DNA of 6,174 nucleotides. Source: an uncultured Porphyromonadaceae bacterium (GTDB lineage: Bacteria; Bacteroidota; Bacteroidia; Bacteroidales; Muribaculaceae). Location of the stretch: NCBI GenBank assembly GCA_905193485.1, contig CAJJOX010000141.1:1-6174 (forward strand). Reading direction: 5' to 3'. This document shows positions 6,096 through 6,174 of this stretch, piece after piece; the stretch's first letter is position 1; each line of letters begins with the position of its first letter. A model generated the notes under the pieces. That model was not told where the DNA came from, searched no databases, and saw only the letters and a list, made by a program, of their open reading frames with translations. The translations under genes were made by a program, and so were the position numbers.

Positions 6096-6110
6096 CTAAT
6101 CCATTTATAG
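6054..6110 (+). CDS. Possible 18-residue leader peptide
   Basis: ATG at 6054 opens an 18-codon frame ending at TAG 6108-6110, with product MVSVGFYTLFFYHCLIHL. The start codon lies in the 5' arm of the hairpin at 6051-6095, so ribosome movement would disrupt that hairpin. CTnDOT-type elements use a short leader peptide to control translation, which makes this worth noting. So short a frame can easily arise by chance, and there is no visible ribosome binding site. Confidence 0.15.
   Translation: MVSVGFYTLFFYHCLIHL
6060..6087 (+). terminator. Candidate intrinsic terminator of the structured RNA
   Basis: AGCGTA (6060-6065) pairs with TACGCT (6074-6079) around an 8-base loop, followed by A and seven Ts (6081-6087). 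The same 3' arm can instead pair over 9 bp with 6007-6015, also directly before the T-run. The outer arms 6051-6060/6086-6095 would bury the end of the T-run. Whether this stops transcription or only stalls it cannot be judged by eye. Confidence 0.5.
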
Positions 6111-6123
6111 CACTAAAATCCTT

Positions 6124-6131
6124 TACCTTTG
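6124..6131 (+). promoter_or_regulatory. Candidate -7 box near the right edge
   Basis: TACCTTTG fits TAnnTTTG exactly. The nearest TTG upstream (6092-6094) is 29 bases away, which is too far for a normal -33 element. If used, transcription would start near 6137, at the foot of the hairpin at 6141-6159, and read out of the window. Confidence 0.35.
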
Positions 6132-6140
6132 GAAAACCGC

Positions 6141-6159
6141 AGTTGGCTGTTCGCCAACT
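6141..6159. repeat. Perfect 7-bp inverted repeat
   Basis: AGTTGGC (6141-6147) is inverted by GCCAACT (6153-6159) around TGTTC. No T-run follows, so it is not an intrinsic terminator. It could be a 5' hairpin in a transcript from the box at 6124, a protein-binding site or a recombinase core. The remaining 15 bases show nothing. Confidence 0.45.
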
Positions 6160-6174
6160 ATCCGGATTTAACAT

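Noticed and set aside
5834..6174. CRISPR array, tRNA, tmRNA or group II intron in the right-hand non-coding region.
   Set aside because: There are no regularly spaced repeats, no cloverleaf or T-loop sequence, no CCA end and no domain V-like hairpin.

Overview
The window looks like chromosomal or integrated DNA from a Bacteroidales bacterium (Bacteroides, Prevotella or Muribaculaceae type). The reasons are the repeated TAnnTTTG promoter boxes (for example at 2031, 4469, 5853 and 6124), the absence of clear Shine-Dalgarno sequences, AT-rich spacers, and an exported-enzyme and lipoprotein style typical of gut Bacteroidota. The species cannot be fixed from the sequence alone.

Layout: (1) positions 1-122 hold no supported gene but carry a strong bidirectional terminator (62-104). 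(2) Positions 123-1813 are a tight two-gene minus-strand operon: an exported alpha/beta hydrolase (755-1813) followed after 2 bases by a cysteine-rich flavodoxin-fold oxidoreductase (123-752). (3) Positions 1814-2070 are a divergent control region with an inverted/direct repeat cluster (1933-1967) and a plus-strand promoter box (2031-2038). (4) Positions 2071-4315 are a plus-strand operon: an exported protein with a metal-binding cupin and two carboxymuconolactone decarboxylase (CMD) domains, then a lipoprotein alpha/beta hydrolase, closed by a strong terminator (4350-4385). (5) Positions 4386-4558 are an AT-rich spacer with a promoter box. (6) Positions 4559-5833 encode a protein built like an NtrC-type activator, but with a dead receiver, no Walker B acidic pair and no GAFTGA loop. 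(7) Positions 5834-6174 have no convincing gene. They hold a good promoter, a rod-like hairpin, a second hairpin with a U-tract, and alternative pairings between the two, ending in another promoter box and a perfect hairpin at the window edge.

How the parts may work together: the four divergent genes form a plausible small-molecule module. Two exported hydrolases, an exported cupin-CMD protein and a cytoplasmic flavoprotein reductase would suit hydrolysis and redox handling of esters, lactones, quinones or similar reactive compounds. The substrate is unknown. The regulator-like gene at 4559 and the structured RNA region after it have visibly higher GC and a different style. They probably belong to a separate unit, possibly the control end of an integrative element that continues to the right.

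The most unusual items are the degenerate NtrC-like protein and the structured RNA or leader right behind it, whose arms can form mutually exclusive helices. All GC remarks and pairings were worked out by eye, with no folding or database search.
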